Assembly: GCA_016872855.1 (NCBI GenBank)
Contig: VGYV01000003.1
Coordinates: 1-40,988, forward strand
Direction of reading: 5' to 3'
From: Planctomycetota bacterium
Lineage (GTDB): Bacteria; Planctomycetota; PUPC01; DSUN01
DNA length: 40,988 nt
Shown one piece after another: positions 19,658 through 28,698 of this stretch. The position numbers and the translations under genes were made by a program. Below the pieces are notes generated by a model. It did not search any database, was not told the DNA's origin, and saw only the letters and a program-made list of their open reading frames with translations. Each line of letters starts with the position of its first letter. Position 1 is the first letter of the stretch.

Positions 19658-20482
19658 ATGAGCCAGAAGGCCGCGGTTGTTGAGCACTTTGACCGCTTTG
19701 CGGCGGACGACCGCTGGTCGAGCCTGTACGACGAGATCCGCGACCCGCTGGCCGCCCACAGCTTCCTGATGCGCAAGCGGCGGGTCGAAGAGCTGTCCGA
19801 GTCGCTCGTGGGGCCGGGTTCGCTGGTACTCGACGTGGGCTGCGGCACGGGCCTCAGCGCCCCCTTCTACATCGAGAAGGGCTGCCACTACCAGGGAGTT
19901 GACATCGCGGAGAAGATGATCGAGCAGGCGAGGGCCAAGGTGCAGGATGAGCGGGCCGCCTTCGCCGTGGGCGACGTCGAGGCCGGCCTCGCCTTCCCTG
20001 ACGGGCATTTCGACCTCGTCATCGGCCTCGGGCTGCTCGAGTACCTCGACAAGCTGGACGCCGCGCTCGACGAGCTGGTGCGGGTGACGCGCCCCGGCGG
20101 GAGTCTCATTCTCACGGTGCCGAACCGCAACTGCGTGAACTATTTCACGACCCGCGTCCTCGGCCCCGTCGTGTCGAGCGCCTGGTGGCTCGTCAAGCGC
20201 CTGCTGCGCCGGCCCGTCGAGAAGCACGGTGTCTACCATCGCCGCGTCACCGCGGCCCGCTTCGGCCAGTGGCTCGCCGACCGCGGCTGCGCGAAGACGG
20301 GGCAGGCCTACTACAATCTGGAGGTGCTCTTCTACCCGCTGCACCGCATCTGCCCCAGGCTGGCCTACGCCGTCAAGCGCCGCGCCGAGCGCCGCCACGA
20401 CAGTTGGATGCACATCTTCGCCACGGGCTACATCCTCCGCTGCCAGAAGGGTGGGGGAGGGGAGGGAGGCGGCGGTGCCTGA
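19658..20482 (+). CDS. SAM-dependent methyltransferase
   Basis: LVLDVGCGTGLSAPFYIEKG, FDLVIGLGLLEYLDKLDAALDELVRVTRPGGSLILTVPN. Confidence 0.92.
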   Translation: MSQKAAVVEHFDRFAADDRWSSLYDEIRDPLAAHSFLMRKRRVEELSESLVGPGSLVLDVGCGTGLSAPFYIEKGCHYQGVDIAEKMIEQARAKVQDERAAFAVGDVEAGLAFPDGHFDLVIGLGLLEYLDKLDAALDELVRVTRPGGSLILTVPNRNCVNYFTTRVLGPVVSSAWWLVKRLLRRPVEKHGVYHRRVTAARFGQWLADRGCAKTGQAYYNLEVLFYPLHRICPRLAYAVKRRAERRHDSWMHIFATGYILRCQKGGGGEGGGGA

Positions 20483-21542
20483 CGAACGGCAGCTAGGACT
20501 GGACACGGAGCAGCGGCACGGCCTTCTGGGCAAGGTGCGCCGCGGGCTGGGGATGTGGTGGCGCGGCGAGGCATCGCTCCGCCGCGTCGTCAACGCAGGG
20601 CTGTGCAACCTCTCGCTCCGCTGGCGCCTCAGCCGCGTCCTCGGCAGGCCATACTTCCTGATGATCGAGCCGACCAATGCCTGCAATCTCCGCTGCCCCC
20701 TGTGCCCCACGGGGCGCGGCACGCTGGGCCGCGAGGCTGCGTTCCTGCCCCTCGACCTCTTCCGGCGGTGCATCGCCGAGCTGGGCCGCACCCTCATCGA
20801 GGTCAACGTGTCCAACTACGGCGAGCCGATGATGCACAAGGACCTTCCCGCGATGATCGCCTGCGCGAAGGGGGCGGGCGCGCGCGTCTCCATCGGCTCC
20901 AACGGCCATTTCCTGAACGATGAGACGGCGCGAGAGCTTGTCGAGAGCGGCCTCGGCCTCATCTACATCTCCTTCGACGGCCTCGACCAGGCGACCTATG
21001 AGAAGTACCGCGTCCGCGGCCACTTCGACAAGGTCGTCGCGGGCGTCAAGTCCCTGCTCGCCCAGCGAAAGGCCCTCGGCAAGGCGAACCCCTTCGTCGA
21101 ACTCCAGTTCCTCGTGATGAAGCACAACGAGCAGCAGCTCGACGCCTTCCGCGCGCTCGCCGACGAGTTGGGCGCCGACCGCCGCGTCATCAAGCCCGTG
21201 AGCTTCAACGTCGCCGACTGGGATGACCCTGCCACCCAGGCGGCCTTCGGCGAGTTCTGCCCCGCAAGCGAGGAGTTCCAGGTGTATCGGCGGGAGGGCG
21301 AGGCCTGGCGCTGGAAGCGGGCCGAGCTGGCCTTCTGCACGGCCCCGTGGCGCTCGCTCACCGTGCTGGCCGACGGCTCGGTCGTGCCCTGCTGCCGCGA
21401 CCCGCGCGGCCACTACGCGATGGGCAACGTGAGCGACGGCGTGCTGCGGGTGTGGAACAACGCGCGCTTCCGCGCCTTCCGCAAGGCCCTCGCGCGCCGC
21501 CGCGGCCAGATGCCTATCTGCAAGGTCTGCCCCGGAGAATGA
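20475..21542 (+). CDS. Radical SAM/SPASM domain protein
   Basis: IEPTNACNLRCPLCPTG (CxxxCxxC), C-terminal Cys-rich VPCCRDPRGHYAMGNV...CKVCPGE. Confidence 0.9.
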   Translation: MPDERQLGLDTEQRHGLLGKVRRGLGMWWRGEASLRRVVNAGLCNLSLRWRLSRVLGRPYFLMIEPTNACNLRCPLCPTGRGTLGREAAFLPLDLFRRCIAELGRTLIEVNVSNYGEPMMHKDLPAMIACAKGAGARVSIGSNGHFLNDETARELVESGLGLIYISFDGLDQATYEKYRVRGHFDKVVAGVKSLLAQRKALGKANPFVELQFLVMKHNEQQLDAFRALADELGADRRVIKPVSFNVADWDDPATQAAFGEFCPASEEFQVYRREGEAWRWKRAELAFCTAPWRSLTVLADGSVVPCCRDPRGHYAMGNVSDGVLRVWNNARFRAFRKALARRRGQMPICKVCPGE

Positions 21543-21560
21543 GAGCCGAATGCCCGATTG

Positions 21561-21664
21561 GCAATCCGTAATGCGTAATTCGTAATCCGTAACAGGACAA
21601 GAAAAGACCTGGCCTTTTGCTCTCTTCTGGTTACGGATTACGGATTACGGATTACGCGATACGG
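21561..21664. repeat. Heptad-word inverted repeat (GTAATNC)n ... (GGATTAC)n
   Basis: CAATCC GTAATGC GTAATTC GTAATCC GTAAC ... GTTACGG ATTACGG ATTACGG ATTACGC GATACGG. Confidence 0.95.
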
Positions 21665-21672
21665 ACACAGCA

Positions 21673-22620
21673 ATGAACGATACGGTCCTGCCACCTGTTT
21701 CAGTGGTGGTCGCAGCCTACAACTCGCGCGACACGATGGCCCGCTGCATCGAGGCCCTTCAGAAGCTCGATTACCCCAGCTTCGAGATCATCGTGGTGGA
21801 CAATGCTTCCACCGACCACACGCGCGCCATCGCCAGCCGCTTCCCCGTGAAGGTGCTCGACGAGCCGCGCCGCGGCTGGCCCGCCGCACGCAACCGCGCG
21901 TGGCACTGGTCGAAGGCAGCATTCGTGGCGAACATTGACGCCGATTGCTTCGCCGAGCCGCAATGGCTGCGCGAGCTGGTCGCCGCACTCCTGGCCGACC
22001 CCGGGGCTGGCTGCGCCGTCGGCCGCACCCACGTCGAGCCGGGCAAGACCCTCGCCGAGCAGCACTACGCGGCCTGCGACCCGTTCAACATCGAGAAATA
22101 CGTGCAGGGCACGGAGCGGGCCTTCGGGCGGGCCTGCCCCTGGGGCGGGGGGAACAACTGCTTCCGCCGCGAGGTGCTCGAGGCCGTCGGCGGCTACGAC
22201 GCCGAGACCTACACCTCGGGCGCCGACCGCGAATACCACAAGCGCTTCGAGGGGGCCACGGGCCTCCGCACCGTCTACGCCCCGAAGGCCGTCATCTGGC
22301 ACGTCGCGCGCGGCTCCGTGCGCGAGCTCTTCCGCAACGCCGCCAAGTACGCCGCCGACGGCGTGGTCCAGGCTCAGTCTGACCCGAGCGTCGCGACGTA
22401 CCTGCGCGGCTACGTGCGGCGGAACGTGGGCTACATCGCCCGCAACGCCGCGGGCCTCGCCTGGCGGGCCGCCAGGTTCCTGGTCGGCTGCGAGACGCGC
22501 CTCCGCGTCGCCCGGCCCTTCTTCTACAGCGTGCAGGAGCTTGGCTCAATCTGCGGCTACTACCGCGGCCGCCGCCGAGTCCGCGCGTTGGCGAGGGAAA
22601 GCAGAGTCAAGGTAAAATGA
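21673..22620 (+). CDS. Glycosyltransferase family 2
   Basis: VSVVVAAYNSRDTMARCIEALQKLDYPSFEIIVVDNASTDHT. Confidence 0.92.
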   Translation: MNDTVLPPVSVVVAAYNSRDTMARCIEALQKLDYPSFEIIVVDNASTDHTRAIASRFPVKVLDEPRRGWPAARNRAWHWSKAAFVANIDADCFAEPQWLRELVAALLADPGAGCAVGRTHVEPGKTLAEQHYAACDPFNIEKYVQGTERAFGRACPWGGGNNCFRREVLEAVGGYDAETYTSGADREYHKRFEGATGLRTVYAPKAVIWHVARGSVRELFRNAAKYAADGVVQAQSDPSVATYLRGYVRRNVGYIARNAAGLAWRAARFLVGCETRLRVARPFFYSVQELGSICGYYRGRRRVRALARESRVKVK

Positions 22621-22691
22621 TTGCGCGGTAAAATGATAGGAAGAAGATCAGGCTTCTGGACCCTGTCATTCTACCCGGGATCATTTTGCCT
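22611..22691. repeat. Inverted repeat of AAAATGAT words (GGTAAAATGATTGCGCGGTAAAATGATAG / CTGTCATTCTACCCGGGATCATTTTGCC)
   Basis: GT2 stop TGA lies in first AAAATGAT; related to 24017-24100. Confidence 0.85.
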
Positions 22692-22693
22692 GT

Positions 22694-24028
22694 TTGCGCC
22701 TTCAGCCGAGGGAATCAGGGATCAACACGCCGGCTGTCGTCCTCTACATGAGCTACCTCGGCCTCGGGCTGGTGCGCGCCCTGGGGCGTGAGGGCGTGCG
22801 CGTCTTCGCACTTGACCCGCACCGCGATGCCCTGGGCATGAACTCCCGCTACTGCACGCCCGTCGTGACCCCCGACATCGTAGCCCGCCGCTCCGCGGCG
22901 GAATGCTGCCGCGTCGGAGACGCGGACCACGCCAAGGAGAGCGAAGCGCGCTACCTGGAGTTCCTGCTCGACTTCGGCCGCCGGCTGCCGCAGAAGGCCG
23001 TGCTCTATCCCACGGGCGACCCAACAGTGGTGCTCCTCTCGCGCGAGCGCGCGGCCCTGTCGCAGTACTATCACTTCGTCATGCCCGACCACGCGACGGC
23101 GCTGAAGCTGCTGACAAAGGACGGCTTGGACGCCGCGGCTCGGGAGCACGGCATCCCTGCTCCGCGCACCGTCATCCCCGCCGACCGCGCGGGGGTGGAG
23201 GCCGCGGCGCGCGAACTCCAGTTCCCCGTCCTCCTCAAGCCCGCCGAGAGCCACGCCTGGAAGGCCCCTGAGGTCGTCCGCCTCATAGGGGTGGGCACGA
23301 AGGTCATTCCCTGCGCCTCGCAAGGGGAACTGCTCGCCCGGTACGACACCCTCTGTGAGTGCAGGACTGAAATCGGAAATCGGAAATCGGAAATCGGAAA
23401 CCAGCCGAGGGTGATCATCCAGGAGATGATCCCTGGTGAGGACGAGCGTCTGGTCTACTGCTGCTTCTACGTCGGGCGGGGCGGCGAGCCGCTGGGCGTG
23501 TTCGCGGGGCGGAAGCGCCGCGTGCTGCCGCCCGGCCTCGGCTCGGCCAGCTTCGCCGAGAGCATGGCCGACCCCGCGCTCACCGACGTCACGCTGCGGC
23601 TCCTCCGCGCCGTGGGCTACCGCGGCCTCGGAGGGGTCGAGTTCAAGCTCGACCCGCGCGACAACACTTACAAGCTCATCGAGTTCAACGCCCGCTTCGG
23701 CCTTTGGGACGCGCTGGGCGCCCGCTGCGGGGTGAACCTGGCGCACATTGCGTGGCGGGACGCGCAGGGGTCGCCCGTCGAGCCGCGGCTCCGCTGCCGG
23801 ACGGGCGTGAAGTGGGTCTCGATGCAACGGGACCTGTCGGCGTTCCGGCTCTACCGTCGGCAGGGCAAGCTGAGCACGTGGCAGTGGCTCCGCTCGCTCG
23901 CTGGCGAGAAGATGTGGGCCGTCCTCGCGTGGGACGACTTGGCCCCCTTCCTCTCCACCGCCCCCAGCTATCTGTGGGGCCTTTTGGCGCCGAGGCTTGG
24001 GCTGCGAAGAGGTCGTAAGGCAAAATGA
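22694..24028 (+). CDS. ATP-grasp ligase-like protein
   Basis: FPVLLKPAESHAWK, VIIQEMIPGEDERLVYC, GGVEFKLDPRDNTYKLIEFNARFGLWDALG; start codon uncertain. Confidence 0.8.
   Translation: MRLQPRESGINTPAVVLYMSYLGLGLVRALGREGVRVFALDPHRDALGMNSRYCTPVVTPDIVARRSAAECCRVGDADHAKESEARYLEFLLDFGRRLPQKAVLYPTGDPTVVLLSRERAALSQYYHFVMPDHATALKLLTKDGLDAAAREHGIPAPRTVIPADRAGVEAAARELQFPVLLKPAESHAWKAPEVVRLIGVGTKVIPCASQGELLARYDTLCECRTEIGNRKSEIGNQPRVIIQEMIPGEDERLVYCCFYVGRGGEPLGVFAGRKRRVLPPGLGSASFAESMADPALTDVTLRLLRAVGYRGLGGVEFKLDPRDNTYKLIEFNARFGLWDALGARCGVNLAHIAWRDAQGSPVEPRLRCRTGVKWVSMQRDLSAFRLYRRQGKLSTWQWLRSLAGEKMWAVLAWDDLAPFLSTAPSYLWGLLAPRLGLRRGRKAK
22885..22925. repeat. Two adjacent perfect 7-bp-stem/3-nt-loop palindromes in the ATP-grasp gene (CCGCCGC-TCC-GCGGCGG; CCGCGTC-GGA-GACGCGG)
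   Basis: Direct reading; encodes ARRSAAECCRVGDADHA. Confidence 0.7.
23370..23397. repeat. Heptad tract (AAATCGG)4 in frame in ATP-grasp gene
   Basis: Four exact heptads; encodes TEIGNRKSEIGN. Confidence 0.95.
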
Positions 24029-24100
24029 TTGAGCGGCAAAATGATAAGATGGGAATCAGGGTCCGGATTCCTATCATTTTGCCCGCAATCATTTTGCCTT
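24017..24100. repeat. Inverted repeat AAGGCAAAATGATTGAGCGGCAAAATGATA / TATCATTTTGCCCGCAATCATTTTGCCTT
   Basis: Near-perfect ~30-nt arms; ATP-grasp stop TGA at 24026 within arm. Confidence 0.95.
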
Positions 24101-24131
24101 CTATCTGCTTGCCGCTTGCAGGCTTGGAGCA

Positions 24132-25568
24132 TTGCCGTTGAGAGTCGCACTGATCCAGCCGCCGATGGATTCGGACTACCCGCCCCTGAGCCTCGGCTCG
24201 CTCGCGGCCTATCTGGCGGCGAAGGGGCACGAGCCGCGCATCTTCGACCTCCAGGTGCCGGCCCAGCGGGCCGCCTGGCCCGGCTCGCTGGCGGAGTTCG
24301 AGCCCCGCCTTGTCGGCGTGACGGCCATGACCCCCACCATCGCGGCCGCGGCCGAGGTGGGCCGCGCGTGCAAGCAGGCGGCGCCCGACGCCACGCTTGT
24401 CCTCGGCGGCTATCACGTGAGCTTCCTGCCCGAGGAAACGATGCGGCGCTACCCCGCCTTCGACCTCGGCGTCGTTGGCGAGGGCGAGGTGACGCTGGCC
24501 GAGCTTTGCGACCGCCTCGAGGCCAGCCAGTCGCCTGAGGGAATCGCGGGCCTTGTCTGGCGGACCGATTGCAGATTGAAATCTGAAATCGGCAATCTGA
24601 GATCTGAAATCGCTCTGGGCCCGCCCCGCGAGCGAATTCGGGACCTCGACAGCCTGCCCTGGCCCCACGAGCACTACGACCTCGACCACTATCTGTGGTA
24701 CGGGGGCTACACTGGGCGCTGGACCTTCAAGTGCGCGAGCGCCATCGTCTCGCGCGGCTGCCCGTTCCGCTGCCGTTTCTGCGCCTCGCAGCGGTTCTGG
24801 TCCCACCGCTACCTCGTCGTCTCGCCCGAGCGCGTGGTGGACGAGATGCGGTGGCTGGCCCGCCACGGCGCGCGGAGCGTGTACTTCCGCGACAGCACGT
24901 TCAACGTCAACAGGAAATGGCTCCGCGAGTTCTGCGCGGCCAAGGGGCGGGCGGGCGTGAAGATGCGGTGGCTGTGCAACAGCCGGGTGGACACGCTGGA
25001 CGAAGAGCAGCTTGCCCTGATGGCCGAGGCGGGCCTCGAAGCGCTCTACTTCGGCGTCGAGAGCGGCAGCCAGCGCATCCTCGACTACTACGGCAAAGGC
25101 GTCACCGTCGAGCAGACCCGCGAGGCATTCCGCCTCTGCCATAGGCACGGCGTCGCCACGGCAGCCTACTTCATGATTGGCGCGCCCATCGAGACCCGGG
25201 CCGACATCGAGGAGAGCCGCAAGCTCGCCTACGAGCTGCGGGCGAAGTACACCTACTGGTTCATCTACACCCCGCTGCCGGGCGCCCCGCTCTACGACGA
25301 CTTCATCGAGCGGGGCTACAAGCCGGACTTCGAGCACTTCGTCTTCAGCCGCGCGACGATTCCCGTGGGCGACCTGGCCCCCGAGGAGCTGGAGGCCCTT
25401 CACCACGAACTCGTCGCCGAGTTCCGGCGGAAGGCCACGCGGGGCGAGGTCTGGCGCCGACGCTGGGAGATCCTCCGCTCGGTCCGCTCCTGGCGCGACG
25501 TGCGGCATCTGGGCCGCAAGCTCGCGCGACGGATCGGGCTGGGTGGTCGGGGACAAGTCGAGGGTTGA
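24132..25568 (+). CDS. B12-binding domain radical SAM protein (paralog A)
   Basis: LRVALIQPPMDSDYPPLSLGSLAAYLAAKGHE..., SRGCPFRCRFCASQRFW (CxxxCxxC); TTG start. Confidence 0.9.
   Translation: MPLRVALIQPPMDSDYPPLSLGSLAAYLAAKGHEPRIFDLQVPAQRAAWPGSLAEFEPRLVGVTAMTPTIAAAAEVGRACKQAAPDATLVLGGYHVSFLPEETMRRYPAFDLGVVGEGEVTLAELCDRLEASQSPEGIAGLVWRTDCRLKSEIGNLRSEIALGPPRERIRDLDSLPWPHEHYDLDHYLWYGGYTGRWTFKCASAIVSRGCPFRCRFCASQRFWSHRYLVVSPERVVDEMRWLARHGARSVYFRDSTFNVNRKWLREFCAAKGRAGVKMRWLCNSRVDTLDEEQLALMAEAGLEALYFGVESGSQRILDYYGKGVTVEQTREAFRLCHRHGVATAAYFMIGAPIETRADIEESRKLAYELRAKYTYWFIYTPLPGAPLYDDFIERGYKPDFEHFVFSRATIPVGDLAPEELEALHHELVAEFRRKATRGEVWRRRWEILRSVRSWRDVRHLGRKLARRIGLGGRGQVEG
24567..24615. repeat. Seven consecutive heptads GATTGCA GATTGAA ATCTGAA ATCGGCA ATCTGAG ATCTGAA ATCGCTC, in frame in radical SAM A
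   Basis: Exact period 7. Confidence 0.9.
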
Positions 25569-25578
25569 AAGGAGGCGG

Positions 25579-25666
25579 GGATGAATGGATGTATGGATGA
25601 ATGGATGAGTGCCAGAGCGCGTGCGGGTTCTGACATTCATCCATTCATCCACCCATCCAACCATCC
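25579..25666. repeat. Octad-word inverted repeat (GGATGNNT)4 / (ANNCATCC)4, copy 3
   Basis: GGATGAAT GGATGTAT GGATGAAT GGATGAGT ... ATTCATCC ATTCATCC ACCCATCC AACCATCC. Confidence 0.95.
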
Positions 25667-25681
25667 CCCTGGGGCTTTGGA

Positions 25682-27151
25682 ATGCGCGTGACGCTGGTGC
25701 AGCCTGACACGGGCGGGAGCTACCCGCCGCTGAGCCTGGGCTATCTGGCGGCCTACGTGGCCGCGCGGGGACACGAGGCGCGGATACTCGACCTCCAGGT
25801 GCCCGCGCAGCAAGCGCGCTGGGAACAACTCCTCGTCGAGTCGCGGCCGGACCTCATCGGCTTCACTGCCCTCACCCCGAGCATCCGCGGCGCGGGCGAG
25901 CTGGCCGCCCGCGCGCGCGAGCTGGTCCCGACCGCGAAGCTCATCGTCGGCGGCTTCCACGCCTCGATGGAGCCCGAGCAGACGCTCCGCGATTACCCCG
26001 CCTTCGACTACCTGTGCATAGGCGAGGGGGAGGAGACCCTCGCCGAGCTGTGCGAACGCCTCGATGCGGGCCGCTCGCCGGAGGGCGTCGCGGGGTTGGT
26101 GTGGCGTCGCGATTGTGGATTGGGGATTGCGGATTGCGGATTGAAATCGGAAATCGGAAATCGGAAATCGGAAATCGAGTTTGGGCCGCCCCGCGGGCGC
26201 ATCCTGGACCTCGATGCGCTGCCCCGGCCCCACGCCTTCTACGATCTGGATTACTACTTGGAGGCGGGCAGCTTCACCTACCAGTACGGCTACCGCTGCG
26301 CGTCGGTCATCGCGTCGCGCGGCTGCCCGTTCCGCTGCCGGTTCTGCTCGATCCCGGGCAAGTATGTCCACCAGTCGCCCGAGCGTCTGGCGGATGAGAT
26401 CGGCGAGCTGCTGGCGCGGGGGGCCGACGGCGTGTTCTTCCGCGACAGCACGTTCACGATCAACCGGGACTGGGTGCTGGCCTTCTGCGACGTCGTGCGG
26501 CAGCGGCGGATGCAGTTCCACTGGATCGCCAATGCCCGCCCTGACCTGGTGGACGCCGAGCTGCTGGCCGCGATGAAGCGGGCGGGCTGCTTCGCCCTCT
26601 GCTACGGCGTCGAGAGCGGGCGCGACCACGTGCTCGACTACTACGGCAAGGACCACACGGTGGCTGACACCCGCCGCGCCGTGGCGGCGACGAAGCGGGC
26701 CGGCATCCGCGTCGTCGCCTACCTCATGCTCGGCGCGCCCATCGAGACGCGGGCCGACATCGAGGCGAGCGTGGCCCTCGCCCGCGGACTAGGCGCCGAG
26801 CGCACCATCTGGAAAATCTTCGCCCCGCTCCCCGGCTGCGAAATCTACAACGAGCTGAAGGCCAAGGGGGTGAAGCTGGATTTCGACGCCATCCGCACCG
26901 ACCGGGCATCATACCCCCTGGCCGACATGACGGAGGCGGAGATCGAGGGGCGCTTCCGCGAGCTACAGCGTGAGTTCGCTTACGCACGCGACAGCCGCCT
27001 GCGCGTCTTCTGGCGCCAGCTCCGCCGCGTCCGCTCCCCCCGCGACGCCTGGCGCCTGGCCCGCCGCGTTTGTAGTTCCGCGTTCACGCGGTCTTCCCAG
27101 AAGCCGCCTGAAGGCCGAACTACGAACGCGGGGCGCAGTGGAGGGGACTGA
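25682..27151 (+). CDS. B12-binding domain radical SAM protein (paralog B)
   Basis: MRVTLVQPDTGGSYPPLSLGYLAAYVAARGHE..., SRGCPFRCRFCSIPGKYV; strongly similar to paralog A. Confidence 0.9.
   Translation: MRVTLVQPDTGGSYPPLSLGYLAAYVAARGHEARILDLQVPAQQARWEQLLVESRPDLIGFTALTPSIRGAGELAARARELVPTAKLIVGGFHASMEPEQTLRDYPAFDYLCIGEGEETLAELCERLDAGRSPEGVAGLVWRRDCGLGIADCGLKSEIGNRKSEIEFGPPRGRILDLDALPRPHAFYDLDYYLEAGSFTYQYGYRCASVIASRGCPFRCRFCSIPGKYVHQSPERLADEIGELLARGADGVFFRDSTFTINRDWVLAFCDVVRQRRMQFHWIANARPDLVDAELLAAMKRAGCFALCYGVESGRDHVLDYYGKDHTVADTRRAVAATKRAGIRVVAYLMLGAPIETRADIEASVALARGLGAERTIWKIFAPLPGCEIYNELKAKGVKLDFDAIRTDRASYPLADMTEAEIEGRFRELQREFAYARDSRLRVFWRQLRRVRSPRDAWRLARRVCSSAFTRSSQKPPEGRTTNAGRSGGD
26111..26178. 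repeat. Heptad tract (GATTGNN)5(ATCGGAA)4 in frame in radical SAM B
   Basis: GATTGTG GATTGGG GATTGCG GATTGCG GATTGAA ATCGGAA x4; position homologous to 24567 tract. Confidence 0.95.
27066..27129. repeat. Inverted repeat GCGTTTGTAGTTCCGCGTTCACGCGGTC / GCCGCCTGAAGGCCGAACTACGAACGC at the 3' end of radical SAM B
   Basis: Encodes C-terminal CSSAFTRSSQKPPEGRTTNAG. Confidence 0.85.
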
Positions 27152-27152
27152 G

Positions 27153-28128
<976 letters not shown>

Positions 28129-28130
<2 letters not shown>

Positions 28131-28249
28131 GGACATTTGATAAGGAAGGCAGGAATGCAGGAAAAGAGAAGAGGCATCGGGCCGCGGAGCGTACCGGCCA
28201 AGCCGGTTTCCCCTCCTTTCCTGCCTTCCTGCATTCCTTATAGGTCCTC
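28129..28249. repeat. Inverted repeat with GGAAGGCAGGAATGCAGGAAA-type arms
   Basis: GAGGACATTTGATAAGGAAGGCAGGAATGCAGGAAAAG ... CTTTCCTGCCTTCCTGCATTCCTTATAGGTCCTC. Confidence 0.9.
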
Positions 28250-28265
28250 TTGATGAGGCTTCGCG

Positions 28266-28691
28266 ATGATGGGGCCGGCGACGCATTTCCTTTTCGGCAT
28301 GCTGTGCGGGGCGGCGATTGGCGGGGTGGCCACGGCGCTGCGCCGCCGATGGCTCGCCTGGCTGCCCGCGTTCATCCTCGCCTGCGGCTTCTGGGCCGAG
28401 GTGCCGCTCCTCCTCGGCGCGCGCGACGCCACGCACCCGCTGGCCAATGTGTTCTTCGGCTACGCCTGGCTGCACCCCTGGCTCGAGGCCGACGAGGTGA
28501 CAGCTTTCTTCTTCGTCCTCGGCCTGGCCAACCTGATGCTCCTGGGGTGCCTGGCCTTCCTGAGCCGCTTCTTTGCCGCGGTGGACATGGTGCGGTGGGA
28601 ACGAAATCCGCCCCCATCGCCTCGGAGCAAACGGCGCCGGCGCCAACGCGAAACTCGAAACCCGAAACTCGAAACTCCCCGGAGGGGGTGA
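28266..28691 (+). CDS. Small multi-TM membrane protein
   Basis: MMGPATHFLFGMLCGAAIGG...RRRWLAWLP; 3' end consists of GAAACTC heptads. Confidence 0.65.
   Translation: MMGPATHFLFGMLCGAAIGGVATALRRRWLAWLPAFILACGFWAEVPLLLGARDATHPLANVFFGYAWLHPWLEADEVTAFFFVLGLANLMLLGCLAFLSRFFAAVDMVRWERNPPPSPRSKRRRRQRETRNPKLETPRRG
28650..28677. repeat. Heptad tract GAAACTC GAAACCC GAAACTC GAAACTC
   Basis: Exact period 7 at 3' end of 28266-28691 CDS. Confidence 0.92.
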
Positions 28692-28698
28692 CGCGGCG

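Noticed and set aside
24132-27151. Diversity-generating retroelement explanation for variable repeats in paralogs
   Set aside because: No reverse transcriptase, no adenine-specific template/variable pair; the pattern is periodic rather than A-biased substitution
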